Source of the DNA: Mansonella perstans
Taxonomy: Eukaryota > Nematoda > Chromadorea > Rhabditida > Onchocercidae
Direction: 5' to 3'
NCBI GenBank assembly: GCA_037074765.1
Contig: JBAMDO010000370.1
Location: 1 to 31,481, forward strand
Length of the DNA stretch: 31,481 nucleotides
Shown here: piece by piece, positions 8,994-18,680 of the stretch
How the letters are laid out: the number at the start of each line of letters is the position of its first letter
Numbering within the stretch: position 1 is the stretch's first letter
Position numbers and translations under genes: made by a program
The notes under the pieces: model-generated
The model's input: only the letters and a program-made list of their open reading frames with translations
Told to the model about the DNA's origin: nothing
Databases searched by the model: none

Positions 8994-11018
8994 TTTAGCG
9001 CTAATTTCAGAATTTAAACTCATTGCTTTACGAATGGATTCTGTTAGTGTGAATTCGCCATATCGCATTCCGGGAAAACATTAAACTTTTATATTTATTC
9101 AAATCAAGCATATAAAATTATTCAAAATACTAATGAAATTTATTTAAATTTACCAACTGTAGTCGACTTGCCCGAATTACCGTATGCAAGTCTTTTCGTC
9201 TTTCTGACCCTATAAACAGCTGTTAATATTGCTCCAATATGCCTTTCACTGCTGGCTCATGGAATGGTTGTGTTCACTGATATTGCCTCGAGTCATTTCT
9301 GTTCCATAGCCTGAAATCTATTTATTATCGAATGTGATTCGTCAAGCTTAATGCAAGCTGATAAATTTACAAAAGCTATTTTTTTTTCAAATGATAAATG
9401 AGACTTACCGTACTATTTCATGAATTTTTTCCAATTCTCTGCGTTCTGCGCTCGGGCACTCTTAACGTCGTCGTATCAAAACATCCTCCATTCAGGAAAA
9501 GCTCATACAACAATCGTCGTCGCTTCGCCATCTCCTTTTGCTCTTCCTGCATTTGCTGCAGCAGCTCAGCATATTGTCTTGCTGGGAGAGTTGGAGCAAG
9601 AACTGCTTCTCATTCGTACGCTACCGTTCCATTATGCGATCATACTTCAGGAGCTCGCGGAACAAATCCAATTACTCCCGCATTTGAGGAGCATTCTTCA
9701 AAACAGTCAACTTTGGTAAGTCCGACCTTACTCCGCTTTAAAATAAGCTTTAAAGCTCATTTCTTTTCAACCTCGTCCTCAAATCAATAATCTAAGAAAA
9801 GGCACAATTATTATATCCGAAAATGAGTTCAATACATAATACCATATGTAAAATAGAAATTAAAACTAAACATATCATACACAATACATTTTGCAAATAA
9901 TCCTCCAATAGATGAAAGTAAAGCAGTTCTGAGATGTTTTTACCAAAGTTGACAGTTTTAAACTTTCAAGAATAGCAGTTGAAAATCATACAAAATACGA
10001 CAAATTTAAACCGAAACGAATGATACGTAATAATTTGCTGTACCTAATGTTAGAATTAAGCATTTGATAGATTAAAAAAACGATAATTAAGTAGTGTAAT
10101 GTTGACAATATAGAAAACTAAAAAAGGTTTCATCCATATCAATGGGATTTATTTCTCATGTTCCTATGTGCAATTCCTTCCTTAAATAATACGATCAGAT
10201 GGCAAGACTTAATAGGCTATTTGTGCTAACCGTAAGATCATTTCATGTGAAACATATATAAAAATTAGCCAAGGAAAAACAAATCGAATAAACTAATGCA
10301 ACAATATATGATTTTGAATTTGGCAATTATTTAATTGCTAACAGTTTTAAATCTAAATCTAATTTAAATTCAGTGAAAGAATAGCTTTCAATTCATCACA
10401 TTGACTAATTAAATAATAAATGAAGATTAGAGCATTTTTGAAAGAATTAATAAATGACTGATGAATTTAGGATGAAAAGCTATTTATCATTTGTATGATA
10501 ACCTTATTCGTGATAAAATTATGATTAATAATGATCAGCGAGCGATTCGAGATAGAACCTTGGATTGCAGTTGTAGAAGCTTTGAAGTAATCTATTGGGA
10601 ATAATATCATTCATTCATGCGCATTGAAGTTGAAGTTGAAGTTGATTGAAGTTGAAGTTTGTTGTTGAAGTTTGAAGTTTGAAGCATTGAAGTTTCCGAT
10701 TCAAAGAAAGGGATTTAGTTAAATCGTTTCTTCTTTTCTTCTAGCCTATTAGTATCATCCAGCCAATTTACTGTTACACGATTTATTTCTTTTAGATTGC
10801 TTGCGAAACTTTCGCATAATTGTTCTTGTGTTTCAAATGTTTTCAATTGCTTTCTAGATTTTCAATTCACTTCTTCTTTGAACTTCTTACTATCAAAGAA
10901 CATTGTAGACATGTCAAATGATGTAACGGCTGCTGAATTATTTCATTTCAGGTCTGACTTGTTATTTTCTATCGCTTTTCTTTTAACTTTTAATTTTCAA
11001 TTAGATCGCAGAGCTAGC
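8994..11018 (+). repeat. Segmental duplication, copy A
   Basis: Direct repeat of 18675-20637, about 99% identical by eye: roughly a dozen substitutions, several one-base indels and one 60-odd-bp expansion near 10630-10690. Copy A lies within the wider decayed gene, with gene-like sequence continuing on both sides. It is therefore the likely source of copy B. Confidence 0.95.
10621..10690 (+). repeat. Expanded TTGAAG microsatellite specific to copy A
   Basis: Irregular tandem GTTGAA and TTTGAAG units occupy about 64 bases here, where copy B has only GCATTGAAGTTCCG. The expansion arose after duplication or was lost from copy B. It accounts for nearly all of the length difference between the copies. 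Confidence 0.85.
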
Positions 11019-11410
11019 TGATGGCGAAATGATCCGAAAAAAATCCAAAGTGAAATTTATTCAAGCGAATTAATTTAATGAACAAAACGTTCAATATTGA
11101 TTGCCTTCTTGAAAAAATTAAAAGTAATCATATTCGATTTATCTCTACCAACTCTAGGACCATACTTAAATTCACACAGTGTGGGATATACATTGAGGAA
11201 TCTTCCTCTTCCCCTTCGTTGCTTTTTTTTTCATTTCTGTCTGTATCGTCTTTAAAAATTTCCACCAACTGATCCATTGTTATACAAATGCTAAAATAGT
11301 ATGAAAGTTTCACCATATTAAAGCTCCTCATACTAGCACCAACTGCAGGACTGGAAAAAGTGTCGCTTCCGACAATTAAGAGATTTCTCTTCAGTAAGTT
11401 GTAAAATAGC

Positions 11411-11545
11411 ATGACGTCTTTTTTTTGTGATTTCTTCTGCTTGTTGGTGTCACAATTCCTTCATATCCACTACAATACTATTTTAGAAGAGAGGTTTCGT
11501 TACTATAGTAATGCCTATTGGCTTAATGGTCTAATTCCAACTTAA
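11411..11545 (+). CDS. Short hydrophobic plus-strand ORF, weakly supported
   Basis: ATG to TAA, 44 codons, beginning MTSFFCDFFCLLVSQFL, then a charged segment. It lies in the gap between the first minus-strand block of the coiled-coil relic and the plus-strand exon at 11567, so the two could share a divergent control region. No splice sites or family features support it strongly. Confidence 0.2.
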   Translation: MTSFFCDFFCLLVSQFLHIHYNTILEERFRYYSNAYWLNGLIPT

Positions 11546-11566
11546 TCTCGGTATTGAAATTCGCAG

Positions 11567-11764
11567 ATTACAGCTTGCGAACGGCAGAAGGGAGAACTCA
11601 AAAGAGCAAACACTAAAACTTTAGTGGCCGATGCGTCTAATATTGAAGCTAGCACGAGTAAAACTTTAAGCTGCAGAATTTCATCATCAAACAGTCCTCT
11701 CAGTGGGCAGAAATCATTAGTTAGTACGAGTTCGAGGCCCAAATCATTTCTTCAATCACTCTGA
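11567..11764 (+). pseudogene. Ser/Lys-rich exon-like ORF
   Basis: It follows the acceptor AATTCGCAG and stays open for 65 codons to TGA. It opens ITACERQKGELKRANTK and continues as a Ser-rich segment ending KSFLQSL. Composition suggests a disordered tail rather than a folded domain. The minus strand is also open here (11742-11542), but its sequence lacks splice signals and looks like a shadow. No family is recognised. Confidence 0.35.
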
Positions 11765-12160
11765 ATTTAATTAAAGTTTTGATGAGAAATAAACTATTCT
11801 GATACAAATAATACAAAATTCTTTACTTTTTTTCACATCAATTCCAGAATTAGAAAACATTATCTCAGTGTAATTTTAACCTATTCTAATCTACCGAACA
11901 AACAATTTTTCCAGAGCTTTCAGGAACCCATTTCTGATTCATTGTTATTCGGGTTTTCCAATTTAAAATTTGTTTTCCAACTTTTTTTGGAACCGTATCT
12001 TTTGATTTCAAGCCTTTGTTCGAAATGATTTTCAAAATGATGATGATAGTTTGCGTATTTCTATAAAGTTGCTAATGCTGGACACTGAAATTTATTCGAA
12101 TTTGCATATTTTGCAAACCTACAAGAATCGAGTATAGTGTTAATGTTCATTTTATTTCAG

Positions 12161-12238
12161 CGAATAACTGCATTATCAGATCATCGCGCAAAGGCAAGCG
12201 AGCCTTGCCAAAGTAAACGGCTGAACATTATGCAAGAG
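12161..12238 (+). pseudogene. Short exon-like block with consensus splice sites
   Basis: TTTATTTCAG precedes it and GAG|GTGCCG follows. The 26 codons between (RITALSDHRAKASEPCQSKR and six more) are uninterrupted. It is a plausible internal exon of the same plus-strand gene as the neighbouring blocks, if such a gene exists. Confidence 0.35.
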
Positions 12239-12497
12239 GTGCCGAAGATTGTTAATTATTTTGAATTTATTTCTTTTATTGTTTTATTCAAGTTAATGTA
12301 TTGTTTTTCTTCTTATTTCACCCCGTGATCATAAATTCTGAACAGATGAAGCTATTGATACCACTGCCACGGAAGATTTAGTCTATTCATCAAGTAATAT
12401 AGTTATCAACAGAGATTGCAGATCTAGTCTTGATTTGATGATTTTTCTGATAAGAATTTAGAAACTTATTGAAGAAAATTAATGTTTGCTCTTGCAG

Positions 12498-12677
12498 TGA
12501 ATGATAACATGCGAGGAAAAGCAGCAAGATCAGCTAACTTTTGCAAGGAGACATCGATTTGCAACAGCTATTATTAATGACAGAGAGATGTGCATTTCCA
12601 AACCTATCTGCTGCAACAAACACAGCAAATATGTATGTCGCGGGAAGATAGTTGTTCCTTCTAATGTTCTGCTTTGA
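12498..12677 (+). pseudogene. Gln-rich exon-like block, two competing frames
   Basis: After the acceptor CTCTTGCAG, ATG at 12501 opens 58 codons (MITCEEKQQDQLTFARRHR onward) to TGA. A second frame over the 3' part reads LLQGDIDLQQLLLMTERC and on to a TAG. A single indel would join the first half of one to the second half of the other. This suggests a damaged exon of a Gln/Leu-rich protein. Confidence 0.3.
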
Positions 12678-13268
12678 AATTTGCTTTTTGTAATTCTTTG
12701 CAGATTGCAGTTTCTGTTTTTTATTTTCTGCTTGAAATAAATTTATTTTACTTTGTAAAATTTCTGAATTGAAAGTGTAACTGTACCAATGAGAAATTCA
12801 TAACAAAGCTAGTAATTCTAAGCAAAATGCGAATGCAAAAAATTGAAATAGAAAGAAAAAGAATTCGTCAAAGAATGAAAAAATTGAAGTAATTGAAAGC
12901 AATTTTAAAAAAATTCTAAAAAATTTAAAAATTTCATTCATAAAATATTCGAATTACTTCAGGAATATTTTTAGATCAAAATTAAAGCATAGACAATATT
13001 GATCCGTCAATTTTATTTGAACTAATTTGCATATTTTACTTTCTAAATACCAATATACTTCAAGCTAACAAGGTAAATTTCAGAAAAAAAGCAAAGAGTG
13101 GAGGAAGTGATTCCAAAAGTAAAATTTCATTCCTTAAAGAAATTTCTTAATTTTAAAATCCAACGTTAAAGTAAAAAATTCCAACTTTGAAAATTTCGAT
13201 TTCACTTATTAATTTGGAATATTACTTTCGAATTCATTCTATATGCAAATTTTCGACAATGTTTATAG

Positions 13269-13381
13269 GTTTGCTGAGTAATGATCAGCGACAGAACGCG
13301 AATATGTTGCGCCTAGAAGCGGCTGCTGCTGCGGCAGATGCGGGAACGATAAGGAACCTATTAGGCTCATTCTTTTTTCTT
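13269..13381 (+). pseudogene. Ala-rich exon-like block
   Basis: After TTTATAG a frame reads SNDQRQNANMLRLEAAAAAA and then DAGTIRNLLG. This is a helical, Ala-rich segment and is GC-richer than its surroundings. The frame has no stop for over 50 codons (to 13438), but the 3' part is low-complexity. The family is unknown. Confidence 0.35.
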
Positions 13382-13518
13382 TTGAAAATTTATGTAGTTT
13401 TTTTCATTTCGAAAACTTTTATTGAGAGTCTACGATAAAGCGCAAAATTAAAAGTGTTCTTACAAATCACTTTATTCCTTGTTGAAAGATTATCTAAATT
13501 TCAAAAGTAAAATTAAAT

Positions 13519-13702
13519 AAAAGAGTTCACATCGACAAAAGGCGATAATGCAACCGCAGTTGGCATTATGAACAACTGTAAACCGAAATTATCTGGAGTT
13601 CCATCAACGTCTGCTACAGCGGAGGCAGTTGCTATCAGTGCTCCAAATATCTTTTTTATTGATAATAAGGACGGAAAAAACAAAAACACGATCAGTATTT
13701 AG
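13519..13702 (+). pseudogene. Ser/Thr/Ala-rich exon-like block followed by a frameshifted continuation
   Basis: One frame runs from about 13519 through GDNATAVGIMNNCKPKLSGV and a Ser/Thr/Ala segment to TAG near 13700. A different frame then continues with HDQYLGNHSSFNDTAASTG to about 13770. The pattern fits one disordered coding segment broken by an indel. It ends less than 200 bp before the LTR at 13954. Confidence 0.3.
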
Positions 13703-14300
13703 GGAATCATTCTTCATTTAATGATACAGCCGCATCTACTGGCGAAAATATTGTTAACTCTGGTCATTTTCCATTATTTCTTGTGAATAATTATTCATGC
13801 TCGGTTTTCCTCTAAAGTTGTTTTCTCTCGTTGTAAGTGCATTTTTTCATTTTGAAAAGCAGTGAGAAATCTCAAGATATTCTTCTTCGTTATTGACTTT
13901 TATCATATGGCATAGAATCTTTAGGGACCGAATATCAAAAAATAAGTCATAATTGTCGCGAAATTCATATTCATAACGCGAAATTCCATAGGGTTTAAAT
14001 CTGATTGTATTAACGGCTTTTATGAGCCACCTAATTAATTTCGTAATGTTTAATCTCTTTGTTCCAATTATAAGCTGTCAAACTCTTTAAACTAACAAAG
14101 AGGCAGCTGCAATTAACATCTTATTAACCAAAACCATTCTGTAACTATGTCGAAATCCTTTGTTTGATGCTTATGCTTACATGCAATATATTGTACCTTC
14201 TCAACCAAGCTTATCTGTACAAAGGATTTCATTTTTTATGATCTTTAGTTTCTTATAACTCAACTCATTAATACAAGTTTTCTCCGCCTACAATACTCAG

Positions 14301-14309
14301 TATATAAAC
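14301..14309 (+). promoter_or_regulatory. TATA box of the plus-strand LTR
   Basis: TATATAAAC lies 176 bases upstream of the first SL1-like copy. The other element's TATAAATAG has nearly the same spacing to its SL1 (177 bases at 26679-26502), which supports both as real promoter elements. Confidence 0.55.
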
Positions 14310-14476
14310 TCTCAATCATCCCAAAAAGACCATATTTTTTGGAATTTGTTCACATCCACGGCTACTGGTTCTATTCTCTTCATCATTACCGCTTTTATTA
14401 TATTAATGTTACTATTAAATGCGCGTTCTACATAATTGTTACATTATTCTCGCGTTATCCAATTATTCTAATAAAT

Positions 14477-14618
14477 GATTTAATTACCCAAGTTTGAGGT
14501 GCGAACACAATTCAACTCAACGCAACTCAACACAACGGCTTAATTACCCAAGTTTGAGGTGCGAACACAATTCAACTTAACGCAACTCAACACAACGGTT
14601 TAATTACCCAAGTTTGTT
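14477..14618 (+). repeat. Tandem array of SL1 spliced-leader copies in the LTR
   Basis: Three SL1-like 22-mers start at 14477, 14537 and 14597, exactly 60 bases apart. All share TTAATTACCCAAGTTTG. They match nematode SL1 at 21/22 (second G is A), 21/22 (third base C) and 20/22 (last two bases TT). Between them lies a 38-base A/C-rich spacer beginning GTGCGAACAC, repeated with one change. AATAAA ends one base before the first copy. SL1 is the 5' exon that nematodes trans-splice onto many mRNAs. The flanks do not resemble the rest of an SL RNA gene. Confidence 0.9.
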
Positions 14619-14714
14619 TCCGCAACTCAACCTAACACACAATTCGTGATCAAATCATTAAAGAATATTGGCTAAGAGTTGACCTCTCACACAAAATTCA
14701 CGACATAAATTTTT

Positions 14715-14731
14715 TGGTGCCCGAGGTGAGG
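14715..14731 (+). promoter_or_regulatory. Primer-binding site
   Basis: TGGTGCCCGAGGTGAGG starts nine bases after the LTR end. It begins TGG, as needed to pair with a tRNA CCA tail. The minus-strand element has the same site with two small differences (TGGTGC, AG, then CGAGGTGAGG). The pattern could match the 3' end of an elongator tRNA-Met, but I cannot confirm the tRNA. Confidence 0.65.
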
Positions 14732-14736
14732 TGACG

Positions 14737-15564
14737 ATGTCAAGTAACATAACAGCCAATATACAATCAGCAAAAAAAAGGTTGGTTTTTCTTCTTCAAG
14801 AAATCAAGTCCCTGAAGTTTGAATCTCCGGATCCAAACGCATCACTAAAACAACAGGGAAACGTTTATGAAACGAGGAAAGAGGTTCTCGCGGATAAGAT
14901 AGATAGAATACAGTTATGCGTTGATTCACTCGAAAAAGCAAACGACAAGTGGTTCAACTACCTTCAAACAATCCCCGCAACGAAAAGAAAGGAAGAAGAA
15001 AAAACTTATGAAACAATCACGGAAGGTGAAAACGGATTATTCCGAATAATACATGAGGGAAAGGAAGCGCTAATAACGCTGACAAGAGACAAGGAGAAAG
15101 CCGAACAAAAATTGGAACAGCTATTAATGGAAATAAAGGCAAAGAGTAAGAAACATGAGAAATTAATTTCTCCCTCAAACCTTTCTGTCAATCTTCCTCA
15201 ATTATCCTTACCTACCTTCAATGGTGACCCTAGACAATGGCGACAATTTTGGAGCAGTTTCAATGCAGCAATCCATTCATAAACAATTCCGGAAATCCAA
15301 AACCTAAATTACTTGTATTCGTGTCTGAAGGATAATGCTCTACAGGCTGTATCAGGATACGATATAGCACCGGAAAACTATAAAGTAATCATGCAACTAC
15401 TCAAAGAAAATTATGGCGACCCTTCAACAATATCGGCACTACTGTATCACGAACTCCAGTCTATTAAAAGAGATGAAAAGGATTGGATTACAATCGTCAA
15501 GAATATCGAAAGAGTGTTGCGCACTGGAAGCTTCAGGAGAAAACCTGGAGCATTCAAGTATTGA
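14737..15564 (+). pseudogene. gag: gag, N-terminal and central part
   Basis: The first ATG after the primer-binding site (MSSNITANIQSAKKR) opens a frame with a long charged coiled coil (about residues 10-145), then the Pao-type motif LSLPTFNGDPRQWRQFWSSF. TAA at 15280-15282 interrupts it. The frame resumes without shift (YSCLKDNALQAVSGYD, LLKENYGDPSTISALLYHEL) until a two-base deletion near 15530 moves coding to the next frame. Gag assembles the particle that packages the element RNA. I start at ATG 14737 rather than the GTG at 14731. Confidence 0.85.
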
Positions 15565-17746
15565 AATTACAATAGAAAGCAAGCTGCCATCTTACATTCT
15601 GGAGAAAGTATATACTCAAAAAACATTAGATATGCCTTGGTCAATTGCGAAATTAAGGGATTTCTTGTTAAAGACGGCTAAAGTGAATCAACAAGTAAAA
15701 GAGAGTCACAGTTCATTCACCCGTGCTGACAATAAACTTACAATTATCAAATCCGAACAAAAGCGAAGATACGACTCGGGAGGAACTTCAGCATTATCAA
15801 CAATACGAACTAACCAAAACTCACCACAACGTACAATAATTAAAAAGAGACCATGCATATTTTGCACTGGAGACCACTGGGATAGCGATTGCGACGCCTA
15901 TCCTACTGTTCGAATAAATCGCCTCAAGATGCTGAAGAAATGTATAGTTTGTTTTAAAGACAATCATATGGGAGAAGGATGTAAAGTGAAAAAACAATGC
16001 TTCTACTGCAAAGCTTCGCATAACAGTGCGGTGTGTGAAAAAAGAAGCATATCTACTTCACAAGAAAGAGTAAATTCAGAAGGAAAGGAGTGTTCGACAA
16101 CACTCTACAGTTCAACATATGCGACTCGAAACAATACAACAAGAGAAACTTTACTTTTATGTAAAGAGATAGATGTCTACAATCCGTCGCAACCCCAAAG
16201 ACAACAAAAAGCCTTAGCATTATTTGATATAGGCTCACAACTGTCCTTTATCTCCAAGAAATTATCTCATCAATTGAGACTAACTGAGTCAGAAAAACAA
16301 ACTATGATGATAGCTCCTTTTGATACGAGGAAACCAATGGAGTGTCCCACTTCTCACACGGAATTGAAGGTACGAACTGAAGACAACGAAGTTATATCGT
16401 TGTGCGCTAATGTAATCGAATACTTAACAAACGAACTACAGGTGGTTGAGATAACAAAGGAATTTCAATTCGATGATTTAAATAACCATTGGGGAAAGCC
16501 CGACATACTCATTGGAGCGGACTATTTCTTCAAGTTTATAAATCTACAAGATCTCAAAGAGTTAAAATCAGGACATATATTAGTCCAATCTAAGGTTGGC
16601 CCTATGATTGTTGAAAGTGGTGATATTAACAAACTTTGGAAGAATAACAGTTATCCCACAGGGATAATATGCTCAGCTAATGCAACCCTCAATTCAGAAT
16701 TAGAAAAATTCTGGAAATTAGAAATGATCGGCATTCAAGAATCCCCCACAGTAGATGATGATCATCAAGCTATAAAACATTTTGAACAAACCATCGTTAT
16801 GATGGATGGAAGATATCAAGTACGTTGGCCGTGGAAAAGCTCCACACAAAGACTAATCAACAATTATGGATTATGCCATGGACGTTTGAAATATCTAGTT
16901 AAACGTCTACAACTCCAATCACTTCTTCATGTATACGACAAGACAATCAAAGATCAATTACAAACCGGAATAGTTGAAGAAGTACCTCAGAATGATGAGG
17001 TTGGTGTTATACATTATCTACCACATCACGAGGTGCTAACCCCTGGCAAAAATACAACCAAATTAAGAATAGTTTATGACGCTTCAGCACGTCACAAAGG
17101 ATTTAAAAGCCTAAACGACATATTGTATCGAGGTCTAGTACTGCTACCAGATTTAGTTGATATATTACTCCGTTTTCGAACGATGAGGATAGTGATAACT
17201 GCTGATGTCGAAAAGGCATTCTTACAAATAGGGCTACAAGAAGAAGAAAGGAATTGTACACGATTTCTTTGGTTAAATAAGATAAAAGAAGAAGTCTGCG
17301 ACGAGAATATAAAAAGTTACCGCTTCAAGAGAGTTCCCTTTGGAGTGATATCATCCCCTTTCTTGTTAGCAGCGACTCTTAACTACCATCTAGAAAATTA
17401 TGGTAGTGAATTAGCTGGAGAAATCAGAAAGAATCTATACGTGGACAATATCACTATATCGGCAGAGAATACTGAAGAGGCATTGTACAAGCATGAGAAA
17501 ATGAAGATAATTTTTGAGGAAGCCTCAATGAATGTGAGGGAATTCCTTTCAAATGAAAAGGATTTCAACAAACGAATATCTTATTCCGACTTAAACCAAA
17601 CAAACAAACAAAACTTTCTTGGACTTAACTGGAACCATGAAAGGGATCATATAGATGTTATATTAAAACCATGGCGAGGAAAGGATTTAACAAAAAGGAC
17701 CATTTTACAATTCATCGCCTCTCAATATGATCTCTGGGCCTTTTAG
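15530..17746 (+). pseudogene. pol: gag C-terminus, protease and reverse transcriptase
   Basis: One open frame, also open upstream from 15413 though its true sense begins near 15530. Counting from 15413, zinc knuckles lie at residues 148-160 (CIFCTGDHWDSDC), 177-190 and 196-208. The aspartic protease motif is at 271-276 (FDIGSQ) with an IGADYF segment near 367. RT then covers about 480-777, with RIVYDASARH, ITADVEKAFLQIGL, VPFGVISSPF and the active-site box YVDN at 676-679. The protease has Asp-Ile-Gly where Asp-Ser/Thr-Gly is usual, and RT has Asn in the second Asp position of YxDD. The minus-strand element shares both oddities, so they are ancestral to the pair. The frame ends by one-base deletions at QYDLWAF, where the other element reads QYDPLGF. 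Confidence 0.88.
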
Positions 17747-18680
17747 TCCGGTAATGATCAGATTCAAATTGTTTATTCAATACCTATGGCGAGAAAATAT
17801 TCCATGGGATCAATCCTTAAATGAAACATATAAACAAAAATGGAATCTGCTCATTACTGAATGGCCAACAAATGTAATAGGACTACCAAGATTTGTGAAG
17901 GAATTCTCAGTGCCAACAGAATTTCACATGTTCACGGATGCGTCCAAAGTTGCTTATTCCGCAGCTGTTTATGTACGAAAAGTTTTACCTGGAAACCCTG
18001 TAAGATCATTCTTGATCTTTGCTAAATCTCGAATTGCTCCAATCAAAGGTATATCGATACCCAAACTTGAGTTATTATCTGTATTGATTGGAGTAAGAGC
18101 AGGCCAGTTCGTATTAAAGCAGCTACAAAAGGAAGATTATCCCGTTACTTTATGGTCAGATTCAAAATGTGCTCTCTTCTGGATTACAAATTATACGAAA
18201 TTGCTTCCACGATTTGTGCAAAATCGAGTGGAAAAGATTCGAAAATCCAGATTCAACTTAAGATATGTCCCTAGCTTGGACAATCCAGCTGATATAGCTA
18301 CAACAGGAATTTCACCAATCAAACTTCGCAATAACGAGCTATGGTGGAATGGTCCGCAATGGTTGAATGGACCCGAATCGAAATGGCCTAATTGTAAGTT
18401 CGTTTATGAAGCTGATGATGAATTCGAACAAGCAATTATAGCAAAAATATCAACGGTTCCACACCCAACTGAGGAGAAGGCGATAACTCAATTTATTGAT
18501 GTACACCGCTTTAGTAAATGGACAAAATTAGTAAGAGCGGTAGTATGGGCGCTTAGATTCATTAAACAAATTCATCGAAGAGGATTACCTTGGCTCAAAT
18601 TATTATCTATCAAAGGAATCAATATGACTCAAAACGATTATCAAATAGCAACCAGTGTCGCGAAACTCGCGAAAATTTAG
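17727..18680 (+). pseudogene. pol: pol continuation: RT tail and RNase H, truncated before integrase
   Basis: Continues pol after the frameshift. KFKLFIQYLWRENIPWDQS closes the Pao peptidase/RT region. RNase H follows with FTDASKVAYSAAVYVRK, KLELLSVLIGVRAGQF and WSDSKCALFWITN, which supply the expected Asp-Glu-Asp set. The linker LRNNELWWNGPQWLNG comes next. The frame stops making sense at IATS. There the integrase zinc-binding region should begin, but the DNA switches to TGTCGCGAAAC, an LTR end. The final residues before TAG are encoded by the LTR stub and adjoining sequence. Confidence 0.88.
18656..18678 (+). repeat. Stub of the 3' LTR joined to host-derived sequence
   Basis: TGTCGCGAAACTCGCGAAAA begins like both LTR families (TGTCGCGAAA, then a CGCGAAA-type block), but breaks off after about 20-25 bases into TTTAGCGC, the left edge of duplication copy B. 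The integrase coding region is deleted immediately before it. Microhomology (CGCGAAA, TTTAGCG) is present at the joint. Confidence 0.7.

Larger units (their letters stand above)
8773..11290 (-). pseudogene. Decayed multi-exon coiled-coil gene, parental copy
   Basis: Minus-strand exon-like blocks appear in order. The block 11290-11149 has a TTTTAG acceptor, ATG at 11276 and MDQLVEIFKDDTDR, then an acidic stretch. Next are 10932-10715 (a charged helical segment containing LKEINRVTVNWLDDTNRLEE), about 9745-9409 (the coiled coil, including SQQ and AELLQQMQEEQKEMAKRRR), and 9310-9154 (EMTRGNISEP to SRLQL, with GTAAAT donor). Then come about 9075-8960 (GMRYGEFTLTESIRKAM) and possibly 8904-8773. Premature stops interrupt most blocks: TGA in the first helical block, TAA and TAG in the coiled coil, TAA in the next. 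All four need only a C:G to T:A change. Extra one-base indels occur relative to the second copy at 18675-20637. The protein would be soluble and helical; the family is not recognised. The last block also reads open on the plus strand, so its strand is uncertain. Confidence 0.55.
13954..14705 (+). repeat. 5' LTR of the plus-strand BEL element (752 bp)
   Basis: It begins TGTCGCGAAATTC and ends CACGACA, giving the TGTCG...CGACA termini shared with the minus-strand element. The U3 part (13954 to about 14330) is largely different from the other element's LTR. The second half carries TATATAAAC at 14301, AATAAA at 14470-14475 and the SL1 array at 14477-14618. No complete partner LTR is present in the window. 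Confidence 0.88.
13954..18675 (+). mobile_element. BEL/Pao LTR retrotransposon, plus strand, lacking integrase and most of its 3' LTR
   Basis: Order: 5' LTR (13954-14705), primer-binding site, gag, protease, RT, RNase H, then an abrupt change at 18656 into a stub of the 3' LTR and on into host-derived sequence. Family assignment rests on the Pao-type gag segment LPTFNGDPRQW, three zinc knuckles, protease fused upstream of RT, and close similarity throughout to the second element at 20638-26993. Breaks relative to that element are a TAA at 15280-15282, a two-base deletion near 15530, and two one-base deletions near 17728-17750. The integrase-encoding 3' half of pol is missing, so the copy cannot move on its own. 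Confidence 0.92.

Noticed and set aside
8829..9068. Plus-strand ORF at 8829-9017 as a real gene
   Set aside because: No family signal was seen. Another plus frame and a minus frame are equally open here, so the ORF track alone cannot decide. I kept only the minus-strand relic at low confidence.
9398..9790. Long plus-strand ORFs in the duplicated segment (also 19082-19475)
   Set aside because: The minus strand over the same bases reads a Gln/Glu/Lys-rich coiled coil with exon borders. The plus-strand frames look like reverse shadows, rich in Ser and Cys.
14477..14618. Regular 60-bp repeats as a CRISPR array, or as SL RNA genes
   Set aside because: The spacers are nearly identical, the context is an LTR, and the 22-mers are SL1. 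The sequence after each copy does not continue into an SL RNA body, and AATAAA precedes the array.
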